From positions 14,166,001-14,230,000 of the forward strand of contig NC_087099.1 of the NCBI RefSeq assembly GCF_963855985.1: a stretch of 64,000 nucleotides of DNA, read 5' to 3'. The number at the start of each line of letters is the position of its first letter. Positions within the stretch are counted from its first letter, which is position 1. Shown here in pieces: positions 1 to 13,100 of this stretch. A program made the position numbers and the translations under genes. This DNA is from Ostrinia nubilalis (lineage: Eukaryota > Arthropoda > Insecta > Lepidoptera > Crambidae). Below the pieces are notes generated by a model. That model made no database searches, was not told the DNA's origin, and worked only from the letters and a program-made list of their open reading frames with translations.

Positions 1-606
1 CCAGAAGGTTGTTAAGAGATGCTGAGCTGGAGTCTTGTGTATTGGATCGGTTGTGTGAGGTCGAGTTGTGGTGAGCCCTCACTGGAGATCAAGCTTACCG
101 TTATAGTCACTTGTTGAGTCGTATAGATTTCGTATTTACCGACAAAACCCTTAGAGATGACGACTTGTTGAACCTGAGTTCACGTAATTGACAAGGTTTT
201 CCAGAAGGTAAAATGTTACACACAAACCTTCCGTTCTAGTAGTTGCTGTCTCGTCTGGTTGGTCAAAGGTGACGAGGTTTAGTAAGTAGTTTGTGATTGT
301 ATTAATGTTTTTCGATATGCAGTAGAGAACGAGAGATTGATAATTTTAGGGTACCTTGACAAGACATGCGGAGAGGCCGGCGGTGTCTCTGTGATAGGTA
401 TCTACATCCAGATTTAGAATTTAGCATTCAACTACTTCAGATCGGATCAGTACTTACATAATTGTACCTACTGATTAGGACGTTTAATAGAATAGGTTGT
501 TTGGTCTGTCCTTCTTGCGAAGGAATATTGTGGGGAGCAGGCTCATGCTGAGCGGTGCCTTATCTGGTAATTTCAGCACCTGTTTTAACAGGATTTCGGT
601 TTATTT
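1..606. other. Unassigned left-edge sequence
   Basis: I see no coding exon, tandem repeat or clear terminal inverted repeat here. Composition is mixed and ORFs are short. It may be intron or 3' flank of the minus-strand gene(s) to the right. Confidence 0.4.
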
Positions 607-1252
607 GGTCAGCGTTAGACAGTCAAGAGTGTTGAGACGCTGAATAAAGCACGGCGTTGCGGGGGCAAGCACCGGCTTGGAGGTGAATGGCAGACGCATC
701 CCTGGAACCATTGTCAGGTAACAGGTTGACCTCCGCAGTCTGATGACGCCTGCCACTGCCCAAGATACGCTCAAAGGCAGCCTCCATAGAATTTGCTGAG
801 TGGAAAGTCACTTGACTTTGATATTCTTGTTTGGTCAGCGCTAGACAGTCAAGAGTGTTGAGACGCTGAATAAAGCACGGCGTTGCGTGGGCAAGCACCG
901 GCTTGGAGGTGAATGGCAGAAGCATCCCTGGAACCATTGTCAGGTAACAGTTTGACCTCCGCAGTCTGATGCCACTGCCCAAGATACGCTCAAAGGCAGC
1001 CTCCATAGAATTTGCCGAGTGGAAAGTCACTTGACTTTGATATTCTTATTTGGTCAGCGCTAGACAGTCAAGAGTGTTGAGACGCTGAATAAAGCACGGC
1101 GTTGCGGGGGCAAGCACCGGCTTGGAGGTGAATGGCAGAAGCATCCCTGGAACCATTGTCAGGTAACAGGTTGACCTCCGCAGTCTGATGCCACTGCCCA
1201 AGATACGCTCAAAGGCAGCCTCCATAGAATTTGCTGAGTGGGTAGTCATTTG
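607..1252 (-). repeat. 219-bp tandem repeat, three copies, open on the minus strand
   Basis: Three head-to-tail units begin at about 607, 833 and 1052. Units 2 and 3 are 219 bp (73 codons); unit 1 carries a 7-base insertion next to TGATG. On the minus strand each unit translates to a similar peptide of about 66 residues containing SANSMEAAFERILGSG and CFIQRLNTLDCL. The junction between units is read through where CAA replaces TAA. I do not recognise the peptide. It may be a duplicated exon of the minus-strand gene, or non-coding satellite that happens to be open because its period is a multiple of three. The 7-base insertion breaks the frame within the array. Confidence 0.7.
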
Positions 1253-1259
1253 ACTTTGT

Positions 1260-2030
1260 TGTTCTTATTACGCTGCCCTGCCCTTCATTTCTAATGAATT
1301 TTATAATTATTGATTTATTGATCGTCTTGGGACCTGAAGGGATTTATTTGGAATCCTTGGCTTTTTGTAAGAACTAATTTAATCAGTCTAAGTAAATAAA
1401 GATACGTTTTGATTTTGCTTGAAATGACCGGCTAGAGAACCAATGTCGGATTAATTTTTAGATATCACCGGTACTAGCACAGGGTGAAAAATCCAGCACT
1501 GGGAGGGTGTTCCTCGCACAGTGCTTATTAGGAATTTTAGCCAGGATACGCTCGTGACATGTTCAAATTCAAATTCAAAAACGTTCATTACAATTTAAAT
1601 GTTGTTGCGAAATAGAGGTATACATGTTCGATGCACTCAGCATTTGCAAAAAAAGAAACATTAGAATTTAATAATTCAAGCTGGAAGGTGGCTCAGTGTT
1701 GGGGGTGGCCGCCCAGTCTACTAATAGTTGTAGTTTAAAGTACTTTGTTGATGTCGTAAAGCATTTGTAGGTGCTTTATTTTATGAGCACAATGAGCCTT
1801 TTTAAAGGGGTAGGTATTTATTAAGAAACTCGTACCAGAAAGAGTTATCGTTCGATTGTGGTGATGCTAACAACGTATTTTAATTGGTAATGTTTACGAT
1901 TGGGGCTGACGGGGCCGCCGTTAAAATTGTATAAGATGGTGGTGGGTAGGTTATTCAATCTATTTATACAATATAGAGATTTGCGAGAATGCTTGTTTGA
2001 TCGAAAAGAGTGTTAAAACTATCAGAATCC
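1260..2030. other. Non-coding stretch without recognised features
   Basis: AT-rich sequence with no ORF of note and no repeat that I can define. Probably intronic or intergenic. Confidence 0.4.
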
Positions 2031-2037
2031 CACGTAC

Positions 2038-2340
2038 CTTGTTTCATCCGTTTTGAATCTCGCCGGGGTCAGAGTTTCTCCGGTATCCGGCGCTCTGGGT
2101 CCACCTGCTCGTCGTCCGGAAGACACTCGTCCCCTTTGGCACCAACCACCATCACGTACATGTCGTTCGCGGTCACACACGCGTGGTCAATTGCAGATGT
2201 TGCTACTTCGGAAGTTAAAGATGCTATGAAGAACTCCGAGCAAGCTCGCCCCCAGGTGACTAAAATGGCGGCAAACGGAAGTAAGTCAAATCAATTCCTA
2301 TTAAATAATTGCGGAAATGACGTCATTTAAGGTATAAAAT
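2038..2340 (-). promoter_or_regulatory. Candidate promoter with first exon (direction uncertain)
   Basis: A GC-rich island in AT-rich surroundings. It contains a palindromic CRE (TGACGTCA, 2319-2326), TATAAA at 2333-2338, a YY1-like AAAATGGCGGC (about 2262-2272), ETS-like GGAA sites and, on the minus strand, ATGAAACAAG followed by the donor GTACGT at about 2038. Read on the minus strand, 2038-2263 could be an exon after ATTTTAG; one frame stays open for about 62 codons (segment SEVATSAIDHAC) and then stops before the donor. The combination looks like a housekeeping promoter with a 5' exon, but I cannot tie it to a known protein, and plus-strand use is also possible. Confidence 0.3.
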
Positions 2341-2344
2341 GGTA

Positions 2345-3000
2345 AAAAAACTACACCGGAAGTAGACGCATCTCTCACCAGATGCTGTGCATCGTCACAT
2401 GCCGAATAATAAACATTATTTTCATATTGAGACAACTACAAATTAAAAAGTATTGTCAAATAATAGTAATACAATATAACTAAAAATAAAATAACTATAT
2501 CTCTCATACATTGGTACAGTTTAAATGTAATTTTAATAATAGCTGAGCCATAACTAAAAGTAGGTCAATTGATACATAAAATTCTTCATCTTCTGGTCTG
2601 TAAAAACTAAATAACATAATGTTTTCTCAATCTCATTTACTCTTTGCGAAGATTTAGTTGTCTTTAGAAGAATTAAGTTACGACTTGGAGGTTATGTTTT
2701 TGAAACTTTATTGATAAACTTTTACTTTATCTAATAAGAATATGGTGTAATAATAAAAATATACTAGATATTAACAGAGAAAAGAACAGACTGGATAGTT
2801 AAATGATCAAAAGTAAAAAGTTTTAGAAAATATTATTAAAACTACCAACAACTGACATTTTTGTTGTGTTACAGTCAATACAATTTGCCCAATTTCTTTA
2901 ACAATGATTTACTATAACAATTTGTCATATTCTGAAGTACTTAAAGCATACAGAATACACTATAAATTGAAACAATGACTCACAGCAACGATTCAATACT
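2345..3000. other. AT-rich non-coding stretch
   Basis: Strongly AT-rich sequence with no exon-like segment. Probably intron between the 4EHP exon and whatever lies to its left. Confidence 0.4.
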
Positions 3001-3063
3001 TACAGTAGGTGCAATAGATGCACACAACAAGTTGGTTTCAAAGTTAGATGATTGTCAACAAAC

Positions 3064-3312
3064 CTGCCCATAACCAGTGGTGGAGGCGGAGAGTTCGCGG
3101 GCGGGAGGCCGCCGCGAGAACCACATCCAATAGCTGTACTCCAGTTTGTGTTCGTGTGGAGGCACAAAAGGTGGTATTGGGTCGTCTGGATTCCTATCAT
3201 CATCTTCGTGATTCCCATGATTCTGAGCGGCGCCACCCCCCACGCCACCCTCTCCCATTCGTCGTTCAGGCACGTTTAAATTGTAGAACTTGCACATTTT
3301 CCTTTCAGTCAT
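3064..3312 (-). CDS. 4EHP: 4EHP / eIF4E2 N-terminal coding exon (partial gene)
   Basis: Cap-binding eIF4E-homologous protein. The family binds the mRNA 5' cap without recruiting eIF4G and so represses translation of chosen mRNAs. The minus-strand exon runs from an ATG at 3312 to the donor GCAG|GTTTGT at 3063 (83 codons, phase 0). It has an acidic linker NHEDDDRNPDDP, then the eIF4E signature EHKLEYSYWMWFSRRPPAR and STTGYGQ. The first cap-binding tryptophan region (YWMWFSRR) matches the 4EHP branch, as in the human form with YNYTFWYSRRTPG. Three in-frame ATGs (MTERKM..., MGEGG) leave the exact start open, and an upstream 5' UTR exon is possible. I could not find the following exons, expected to carry the VEQWW-type segment, in 1-3063, so they lie beyond the left edge or escaped me. 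Head to head with CDC16. Confidence 0.85.
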
Positions 3313-4168
3313 GTTATTCTAAGTATTGTACTAACATGTTTCGCTAACGGCCTAACCTAGGACACGTTGCGTTTGAGGTATCAGACTCTACACAAAACAA
3401 ATTACTATAATTTACACTTTCACTATTATACAATATAAATTCACTATTTGTAGGATTCACGATTTATAAATACCATTTATTTGAGCGGAATTATAAAATA
3501 CCCTCCTATTCTGTTTATAACCTTTTTCTTTCCGTCATCAAATTCAAACTGTCAGTTGACAGCATGGCATGGATGACGATACAGCTAACAAAACTTAAAT
3601 TATTATTAAACAATTTACAATTTTGTTTATATTTATATTTCTTGGTAATTATCAACAATTAATAGGATAGTAATGTTTTAGGGATTTAAATGAGTCTTGA
3701 ATTAAATTAAGAAATGTGGGGATTTTAAATGTTTTTGCTTAAAAAAACTAAAACCAAACTCAACAAATCTGTCATGATTATTTTAACGTCTCTGCATTTG
3801 GATTATTTACCAATACATTCAAAAGAAGATTTAATAAACTAAGAATTTAAACTATAATAACAAATTACGGAATTGATTGTTCTTTTTTATATGTTGTGTT
3901 GATTACCAATAAAAATCTAAATTTTATTATAAAAGAATTTTAAATAAATGTTTGACATTACTGACTGACAGTCTATGGTCTAGTCAACAAACGGTCAAAT
4001 AATACCTGTGATTGACGGCGCGAATTGTGTTGTTTGATCGTTTGAAGAAAATGCAAAAAATCCTGTTTTTAAATTAATATTTAAACCATTTATAGTTTTT
4101 GTTCGCTCCAAATAATTACTTCTTTTTGTTTATAAATACATAATTACCAACAGCGCTTATTTTATGCA
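3313..4168. promoter_or_regulatory. Divergent intergenic region between 4EHP and CDC16
   Basis: About 855 bp separate the 4EHP start codon (minus) from the CDC16 start codon (plus). The sequence is AT-rich with no ORF. It must hold the 5' UTR and proximal promoter of at least CDC16, and may act as a bidirectional promoter. I see no convincing TATA box within about 40 bases of either start; this is inferred from gene layout, not from a defined motif. Confidence 0.5.
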
Positions 4169-7100
4169 ATGGCAAAGGCAGAATCAACGGGTCAGAGCAT
4201 AGAATGCTTGAACATAGATTTCATGCGGTCTTTGGTGAAACAATACTCAGAATTGGTTAGTATCTATCGTTTACAATGTTAGATAACTTGATATCGTACT
4301 GCATTTTTTGTATTTGTATCGTTACTTTACTCTAATTTTAGGATAAAGTTAAACTGGCACTGTGTCATGTTTTCTGGGTAAAATTAACAATTTTTTCCTG
4401 CCTAGGGACAATGGACCAGTGCATTATTCTGGGCTGATGCAGCGGCAGCAGCGGGCAGTGGCAATGGGTCTCCCAGCGGTGATGATATCTGGCTGCTGGC
4501 CAGCGTCATGCTCTCCCGAGGAGAACTGCACAGAGCTGCACATGCGGTTACCTCGAGAGAATTACACAGGTATTTAAGTGATGAGTGACACAAATAAGTG
4601 ACTATATTATTAGTGACAACAATATTATTTTATCAACTAACTAGCTGACCCGGCGAACTTTGTTCCGCCTTAATGGCAATAAATAAGCAGACTTTTTTTT
4701 TTATTTCGAACGGGATAAAAAGTATCCTATGTTCTTCTCCTGGCTCTAAACTACCTCCCTGACAATTTTCAGCTAAATCGGTTCAGCCGTTCTTGAGTTA
4801 TAAGTGGAGTAACTAACACGACTTTCTTTTATATATATAGATTCATCCAATAAATTGTTTTGATAGCTAGCACCTAGTTAAGTTTCTATAAGTTTTTGAC
4901 ATGCAAATAAACCAATTGATTCGATTTGTTAGATAGATTATTTCCTAAAGCCTATTTGAAACACATTGTAGCTCAAAAAGTGTCAATTTGTTAGGAAAAT
5001 ATCCTACTACTCGTACAAGTCAACATTTAAACATTGCAGGAGGCATCTCTTGTGTCTGGGGGTGGCGATGCGAGCGTACCTCTCTGCACGTGAGCCTGCC
5101 ACAGCTCTCACCATGATGGAGGAGTGCGACCCAGCGCTGCTCGAGCCACGGACGACCGACCAGACTCACAATGTAAGTTTTATTATTGATAGTGTGTTTT
5201 CTTGGATATTCCACATGAAATTACTGTATGTTGTTTTCCAATAAATGCATTGTTGATACCAGATTTTGCTAGGTTTCAGTCTTGATAACTATGATGATTC
5301 TGGAAGGGGTTTCTAACCGCTTTTGTGTCAATATTTTAGCAAAAACTGCATGGTTTTCATTTTTCAAATCAAATCACATCAAAAATTTTGACCAGTAAAT
5401 TATCATCTATAAAATTAGCTTTAGTAAGTTATGACAGGAGATATCTTCCTTTTGCTAGTAGGAAGGGTCCCTATAGAGTGAATACAGCTCATGTCACATC
5501 ACATCCTATTTATAATTCTTACAGAGGGCGCTAGCAGGAGTACTAGTGTGGCAGGCGCGTGCATTATGGGCTTTGGAGCGACGGGAGGCGGGCGCGGCGG
5601 CGCTGTGCGCGGCGCTGAGGGCGGACTGTGCGTGCTACGAGGCGCTGGAGCTGCTGCTGGAGCGGCACGCGCTCCCGCCCGCCCAGGGTGAGTGTCTAGG
5701 GCGGGGCCGGGCGGCAGGGCGGACTGCGCGTGCTACGAGGCGCTGGAGCTGCTGCTGGAGCGGCACGCGCTCCCGCCCGCCCAGGGTGAGTGTCTAGTCT
5801 AGGGCGGCGCTGAGGGCGGACTACGTGCTACGAGGCGCTGGAGCTGCTGCTGGAGCGGCACGCGCTCCCGCCCGCCCAGGGTGAGTGTCTAGTCTAGGGC
5901 GGCGCTGAGGGCGGACTACGTGCTACGAGGCGCTGGAGCTGCTGCTGGAGCGGCACGCGCTCCCGCCCGCCCAGGGTGAGTGTCTAGTCTAGGGCGGCGC
6001 TGAGGGCGGACTACGTGCTACGAGGCGCTGGAGCTGCTGCTGGAGCGGCACGCGCTCCCGCCCGCCCAGGGTGAGTGTCTAGTCTAGGGCGGCGCTGAGG
6101 GCGGACTACGTGCTACGAGGCGCTGGAGCTGCTGCTGGAGCGGCACGCGCTCCCGCCCGCCCAGGGTGAGTGTCTAGGGCGGCGCTGAGGGCGGACTACG
6201 TGCTACGAGGCGCTGGAGCTGCTGCTGGAGCGGCACGCGCTCCCGCCCGCCCAGGGTGAGTGTCTAGTCTAGGGCGGCGCTGAGGGCGGACTACGTGCTA
6301 CGAGGCGCTGGAGCTGCTGCTGGAGCGGCACGCGCTCCCGCCCGCCCAGGGTGAGTGTCTAGTCTAGGGCGGCGCTGAGGGCGGACTACGTGCTACGAGG
6401 CGCTGGAGCTGCTGCTGGAGCGGCACGCGCTCCCGCCCGCCCAGGGTGAGTGTCTAGTCTAGGGCGGCGCTGAGGGCGGACTGCGCGTGCTACGAGGCGC
6501 TGGAGCTGCTGCTGGAGCGGCACGCGCTCCCGCCCGCCCAGGGTGAGTGTCTAGGGCGGCGCTGCGGGCGGACTACGTGCTACGAGGCGCTGGAGCTGCT
6601 GCTGGAGCGGCACGCGCTCCCGCCCGCCCAGGGTGAGTGTCTAGTCTAGGGCGGCGCTGAGGGCGGACTGTGCGTGCTACGAGGCGCTGGAGCTGCTGCT
6701 GGAGCGGCACGCGCTCCCGCCCGCCCAGGGTGAGTGTCTAGTCTAGGGCGGCGCTGAGGGCGGACTGCGCGTGCTACGAGGCGCTGGAGCTGCTGCTGGA
6801 GCGGCACGCGCTCCCGCCCGCCCAGGGTGAGTGTCTAGGGCGGCGCTGCGGGCGGACTACGTGCTACGAGGCGCTGGAGCTGCTGCTGGAGCGGCACGCG
6901 CTCCCGCCCGCCCAGGGTGAGTGTCTAGTCTAGGGCGGCGCTGAGGGCGGACTGTGCGTGCTACGAGGCGCTGGAGCTGCTGCTGGAGCGGCACGCGCTC
7001 CCGCCCGCCCAGGGTGAGTGTCTAGGGCGGGGCCGGGCGGCAGGGCGGCGCTGGAGCTAAGTATAGTTAACGAATACCACTGCCAATTCAATCAGTACGT

Positions 7101-10100
7101 CGCGGCCACCGACACGTTACCACCCATTACCACGCGCGATACCACCAAACCACCCATTACCACACATTACCAAGCGCGTTACCACCCATTACCACGCGCG
7201 TTACCACCCATTACCACGCGCGTTACCAATTCAATATGCCTCTATGCTACTTCCAATTTGTCTGGTCAGCGTATGCCAAATCCTCTATTTACCTCTGGTA
7301 TTAGAGAGGGATGACGTTGATGACAAAGAACTATACTTTGTTTCCAGAAACAGAGCTGATAGAATCGCTTTCGCTGTCGTCTCAGCTGAGCGGCCCCGAG
7401 GCGGCGTTAGTACGGGCCGCGTACCGCGAGCGACTCAACAGATACGCCGCGCCAGCGATTGAGCCGTCGCCAGAACCCACCTGCCCGGTGAGTGCTGATT
7501 TAACTACCGACAACTCCACCCCGAGGCGTTTCGACCTCATGACAACTCCACCCCGAGACATTTCGACCTCAGGACAACTCGACCTCGAGACATTTCGACC
7601 TCATGACAACTCAATAGTCTTGGGTTCGGATTGTCGTCGGGACTGCTCTTTTATACGGGAAAACTTTATTACATTAAAATGGATGCCTACTCAACCATAT
7701 TGAAAAGACAATGGTTTTCTGTAATTTCTTTTTCATAAGTTTGTCGTTTACCTACTGTACGAATACGAGTACGAGACTGGAGATTTTTTTAGCGGTGGTG
7801 CATTTGGACAAAATTGTATACTCTATGAACTCTATCCTTCTCAAAATGTACCCGAAAAGTGCAGTTGGAAAATAAAAACTATTTTTTGTACAAAATCGGC
7901 CGCCTTTATTTGTTAAAGGGTAGTATTAAAACGAGTGACTGCAAATTAAAGTTTTAAGTGTCAAAAATAATTAATTTAGGTTATAGTATTACTAAGTAAG
8001 CGACTGACTGCGAAAGATGAGAAATCAACAGAACAGCAACTAACAAACATTAATTTGAGGTACTTAAAATACACAATGAGATGCTTCTTAATATTTGAGC
8101 GACCTAATATTTGTTTGAGCGCCAACGTTACGTCCTGCATTATTTTCAATATTTGGCAAATGTTTTTTTTATACTGAGCGGCATTTTATCTTAAATGAAG
8201 TGTTTCAAATACAAAAACCACTGAAAAATACTACAATGAACAAAGTATTATGAGCTCACATTAAAAATGATATTTGAAGAAACACTATTATATTAGCCAA
8301 GTAATTATTAAAATTTAAGGGTAGGTAATGAAATGAAACAAGTAATAATAATATGCATTTACATATTATATCGAAATAACAAAACAAAATAAGTCACTTC
8401 AGTCAACTACAAAAAGTAATATCATTAATTGTATGGAACATTGATAGGCATAAGGAGCCCTACTATGTATTATACTCATCGTCATTGGCAAATAAGTGCT
8501 GGCTTGGACTTAGCAGGCCCACCTTGTTTTCTTTTTTGTCCAATGGGAATCATTTTTGCTTCTAGTGGTAGTGTTGTTAATTTCAGCCGAATTACTAGAT
8601 CCAAAACGTATCCATATCCATTGTCCAAGCTCAATATTAGGTGCCTCAGGTAACGTAGAGGATTCTAATGACTATTGGGCTACCATATAGGTAGCAACAG
8701 ACAGAAATAGCGACAGAGGAATTCTCTTATGAAGTTACTTCATTAGAAAACATATCAAAATAAAGAACATAAGACCTCACATAGAATATCAGTAACCAAT
8801 AATCATTAATAATGCAGCTCACAAAACTTTGCTGGAAGTGAACTTTTTAGTTGTTCGTTGGAAATAACTTCAATTGGAAAAAATCGAATCTATCTTTATA
8901 TTGAAGTTGCCTCTTTGTATTTCTAGTCGCTCACTTAGTAATGTAATCGCACGGACAGAATTTTAATATCTAAAATGGATTAAACATAACCCACTTTTTG
9001 TAAGCTCGTTCTGCATTTCATTATTAATCAATATTCATCGTTAGTTAAGTTAATTTTTCGCTTACTCAAATTCATACCGCTCAATTTATTAAAACAGTAT
9101 GCCATCATCAGTCGCTAAGTTATTTTTTAGTCGATCGTTTTATAATTCCCCTTTGTTAAATAGCGTTCACCAGTGAAACAGACATATTTGCCGGACCACT
9201 AACAAATATTTTATTTCCCATAGATGGTGTCAGAAGTAGAGACTTGCCGCCTGCGTACCTCTGAGGCGGCAATTTGCCGCGCGCGGCGGTTAGCCGCCGG
9301 CTGCGAGTGGGCCGCGGCCCTCAAGTTACTGGATACTGTGGACCCCTGGTGCTGTGGCGAAGTCCGGGCGGCGTGCCTAGTGGAGTTAAAGAAGAGTTCA
9401 GAACTGTTTGCCTTCGCACATACTCTGGTGGATGCATACCCTAATAGTTGGATATCGTGGTTTGCAGTCGGATGCTACTATTATCTTATTGGTGAGTGTC
9501 TTTTAGACGGCTAGAGTTTGATTTAGGCATTAATAGATCTAAAAATAGCTCGGATGGTTCGCTCTCAAGCTTCTGGATACTGTGGACCCCTGGTGCTGCG
9601 GGGAGGTCCGGGCGGCGTGCCTAGTGGAGCTAAAGAAAAACTCGGAACTGTTCGCATTCGCACATACTCTGGTGGATGCGTACCCTAACAGCTGGATATC
9701 GTGGTTTGCAGTCGGATGCTACTATTATCTTATTGGTGAGTTTTTTCTGAGACCACTGTTGTGTTCAAATCAAGCTATTGCTTGATTTAGCTTCAGAAGA
9801 CCTTGGAATTATCGCTCTCAAACTACTGGATACTGTGGACCCCTGTTCAAAGAGGCGGAAATTTGCCGCGCGCGGCGACTACCTGCCGGCTACGAGCTCA
9901 AGTTGTTGGATAATGTGGACCCCTGGTGCTGTGGAGAGGTCCGAGCGGCGTGCCTAGTGGAGTTAAAGAAAAGCTCGGAACTGTTTGCATATGCACACAC
10001 TTTGGTGGATGCATACCCTAATAGTTGGATATCGTGGTTTGCGGTCGGATGCTACTATTATCTTATTGGTGAGTTTTTTTTTGAGACCACAAAAGCTTCA

Positions 10101-13100
10101 ATAAACCTTTGAATTCTTCGCTCTCAAACTACTGGATACTGTGAACCCCTTGTAAGGGAGGCGGCAATTTGCCGCGCGCGGCGGCTGGCCGCCGGCTGCG
10201 AGTGGGCCGCGGCTCTCAAGTTGTTGGATACTGTGGACCCCTGGTGCTGCGGGGAAGTTCGAGTAGCGTGCCTAGTGGAGTTAAAGAAGAGCTCGGAACT
10301 GTTTGCTTTCGCGCACACTTTGGTGGATGCATACCCTAACAGCTGGATATCGTGGTTTGCAGTCGGCTGTTATTATTATCTTATTGGTGAGTGTCTTTTA
10401 GATGACTAGAGTTTGATTTAGGCATTAATAGCTCTAAGAATAGCTCGGATGGTTCGCTCTCAAGCTGCTGGATACTGTGGACCCCTGGTGCTGCGGGGAA
10501 GTTCGAGCAGCGTGCCTAGTGGAGTTAAAGAAGAGTTCAGAACTGTTTGCCTTCGCACATACTCTGGTGGATGCATACCCTAATAGTTGGATATCGTGGT
10601 TTGCGGTCGGTTGCTATTATTATCTTATTGGTGAGTGTCTTTTAGACGACTAGAGTTTGATTTAGGCATTAATAGCTCTAAGAATAGCTCGGATGGTTCA
10701 CTCTCAAGCTACTGGATACTGTGGACCCCTGGTGCTGTGGAGAGGTCCGCGCGGCGTGCCTAGTGGAGTTAAAGAAAAGCTCTGAGTTGTTGGCATTTGC
10801 GCATACTCTGGTGGATGCATACCCTAATAGTTGGATATCGTGGTTTGCGGTCGGATGCTACTATTTATGAGAGAAAATAAAATAAAAAGCAAGAGTGATT
10901 GATAATAACGTTGTATTTAAAATTTAAATACATATAAGTATTTAATTACATTATTTATTATAGTTATAAATCATATAAAATGATGTTTATATATTTATAT
11001 TTAATAACATTTTGTTATTCAACCAAATATTCTATGTATCAAGCCATTATAATATTATAATTATAACAACAGTAAATAGGTATTGCATTACATAATACAA
11101 TTAGTTTACCTGACGAGCTCCGTCCGGGCCCGCAGTCGGCCAACAACTAACTGGCTCTGCGCGCTGCAGGCGCTTTTATAATACGACACAAACAAGCGGC
11201 AAGGCAAGGTGGGGAGAACACGTAATGCTTTTTGTCGTTGGAATAACAAGTCGTTTGTAAACTCCTTGTTTAAATTTAAATTAAGATATATTTTTTTAAT
11301 AAAATAAATTAATCTCCCACACGGCCATACTGACGAGCAGCCGACATAGTCAGGCTCGCGAATAACACTTTGCAAATAAATTATTTAATCATTTTGATAT
11401 ATCAAAGAAAATCAACAACATAATACAATCATTGACAAAAATGTGATCATACACATTATTTTTAAATCGTATGTATCTTAAAGTTCGGCCTCGGTAAAAA
11501 ACGCCGAATCATACGGCACAGCCATTGATGTGGGCCTCGGTAAAAACGCCGAATGTACGGCACAGCCTCTTTTTTAATGTGTGGGCCTCGGTAAAAACGC
11601 CGAATGTACGGCACAGCCTCTTTTTTAATGTGTGGGCCTCGGTAAAAACGCCGAATGTACGGCACAGCCTCTTTTTTAATGTGTGGGCCTCGGTAAAAAC
11701 GCCGAATGTACGGCACAGCCTCTTTTTTAATGTGTGGCCTCGGTAAAAAACGCCACAAGGGCACGGCCAAAAATTTACATTTGTGCTCATTACCCTGTAT
11801 ACATCCAGACATCTGGCCAGGATTCAAGGAGTATACAAAACGATGAGCTCAAATCACGAAACTTTAAAAAATATAATTTTCAGTACTCAAACTAATTTCA
11901 ATTCCCGCCTTAGGCAGTTCGATTATTTTTTTCAAGTTATTTATAATAACAGTTTTTTTTTTCAATGCACGTTTATCCAATTGCTCTACAAACATCTTAA
12001 TCAAGGCGTCCAAAATAAATAAAAAGAGCAGAGGTGGCAGGAGGTGTTCGATGGCACCCGTCAAGTGGCTGGAATGTATTGAATAAACTATTTATTGCTC
12101 ATTGGAACTTTTGTAACCACATCTTTCCAGCCCCTTGCCGAGGTGTTTTAAATAAGCGTGAAGCAATCATTGCAGTCAGAACCCTCATAAGACCTTAGAC
12201 TTGGCTGTTTGCGTGCCTGACACCACTAATTTCTATTATAAAATGAAGTTCAATATTTATTTATTTATTTATTGGGCTATCAACATGTGATACAGGATAC
12301 AGTATTAAACACAACAAAACAAATATACCATATTGTGGCAAAAGTTTCACAATTCCTGTGCCTGTGTGTGTGTGTGATGCTGCGTAATTAAACTTTGTAC
12401 AGATGTCCGACAATAAACCGTATGCAATACATTGACAGGAGGGCGCCAAAGACTTTATTGATTTAGTTCCCATTTTTGCCACGTTCGACAACCGTGATAA
12501 AAATATAATTCTTAGATAATATTATATATATTTTTTTAATATATTTTTGCCACTCGACGTTTCAAAATCGTTATGACTCTACAGGCCGCTGCATGTTGTG
12601 ACGAGTGACGTCCGAGATTTCTAGTAGCAATGTTTAAAGGTATTTTAAAAATATTAAAAATAAAAGTACTGGATCACTTGGCATTATGCCAAGGTTAGAA
12701 AAATGTGACAATTACAAAAACCTTGCATATTCCCTATTCAATATGGCAGCTGCCGTGAGATTGGCGACATGTCATAAAAGAGAGTACAGTACAATGAACA
12801 AGGCAATTCTTAAAATTCTTCGGACATTGGTAGTTATAATTGAGAACCAAAATTGTTTACTGATTTTGCAGAAGTTTGTTTATTACTCGTATTTTGTTGC
12901 TTAAAGCAATTTTCAAATTTGTCATAATAACTACAAAAGTAAAGTGGTAGAGTGTGTGCCTCTTCTTTTTTTTTTTTTTGAGACTCAGCATTCAATTGAC
13001 CATTTGTAGATTGAGCGGTGGTGGAACTAGTACTAGGAATATGATTTATTTATTTATTTATTTATACTTCAATGCCAAAAATATTAACATTAGGCGAACT

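Noticed and set aside
2010..2330. Plus-strand 106-aa ORF
   Set aside because: No recognisable motif; the codon pattern is no better than the minus-strand frame and the region looks like promoter and 5' exon sequence.
5491..5797. GC-rich ORFs in other frames over CDC16 exon 4
   Set aside because: Shadow frames of the exon; the frame RALAGVLVWQARALW fits phases of exons 3 and 5 and the family.
11462..11827. Repetitive 121-aa ORF and shadows (17-residue period)
   Set aside because: Produced by the 51-bp satellite, whose length is divisible by three; frames on both strands are equally open.
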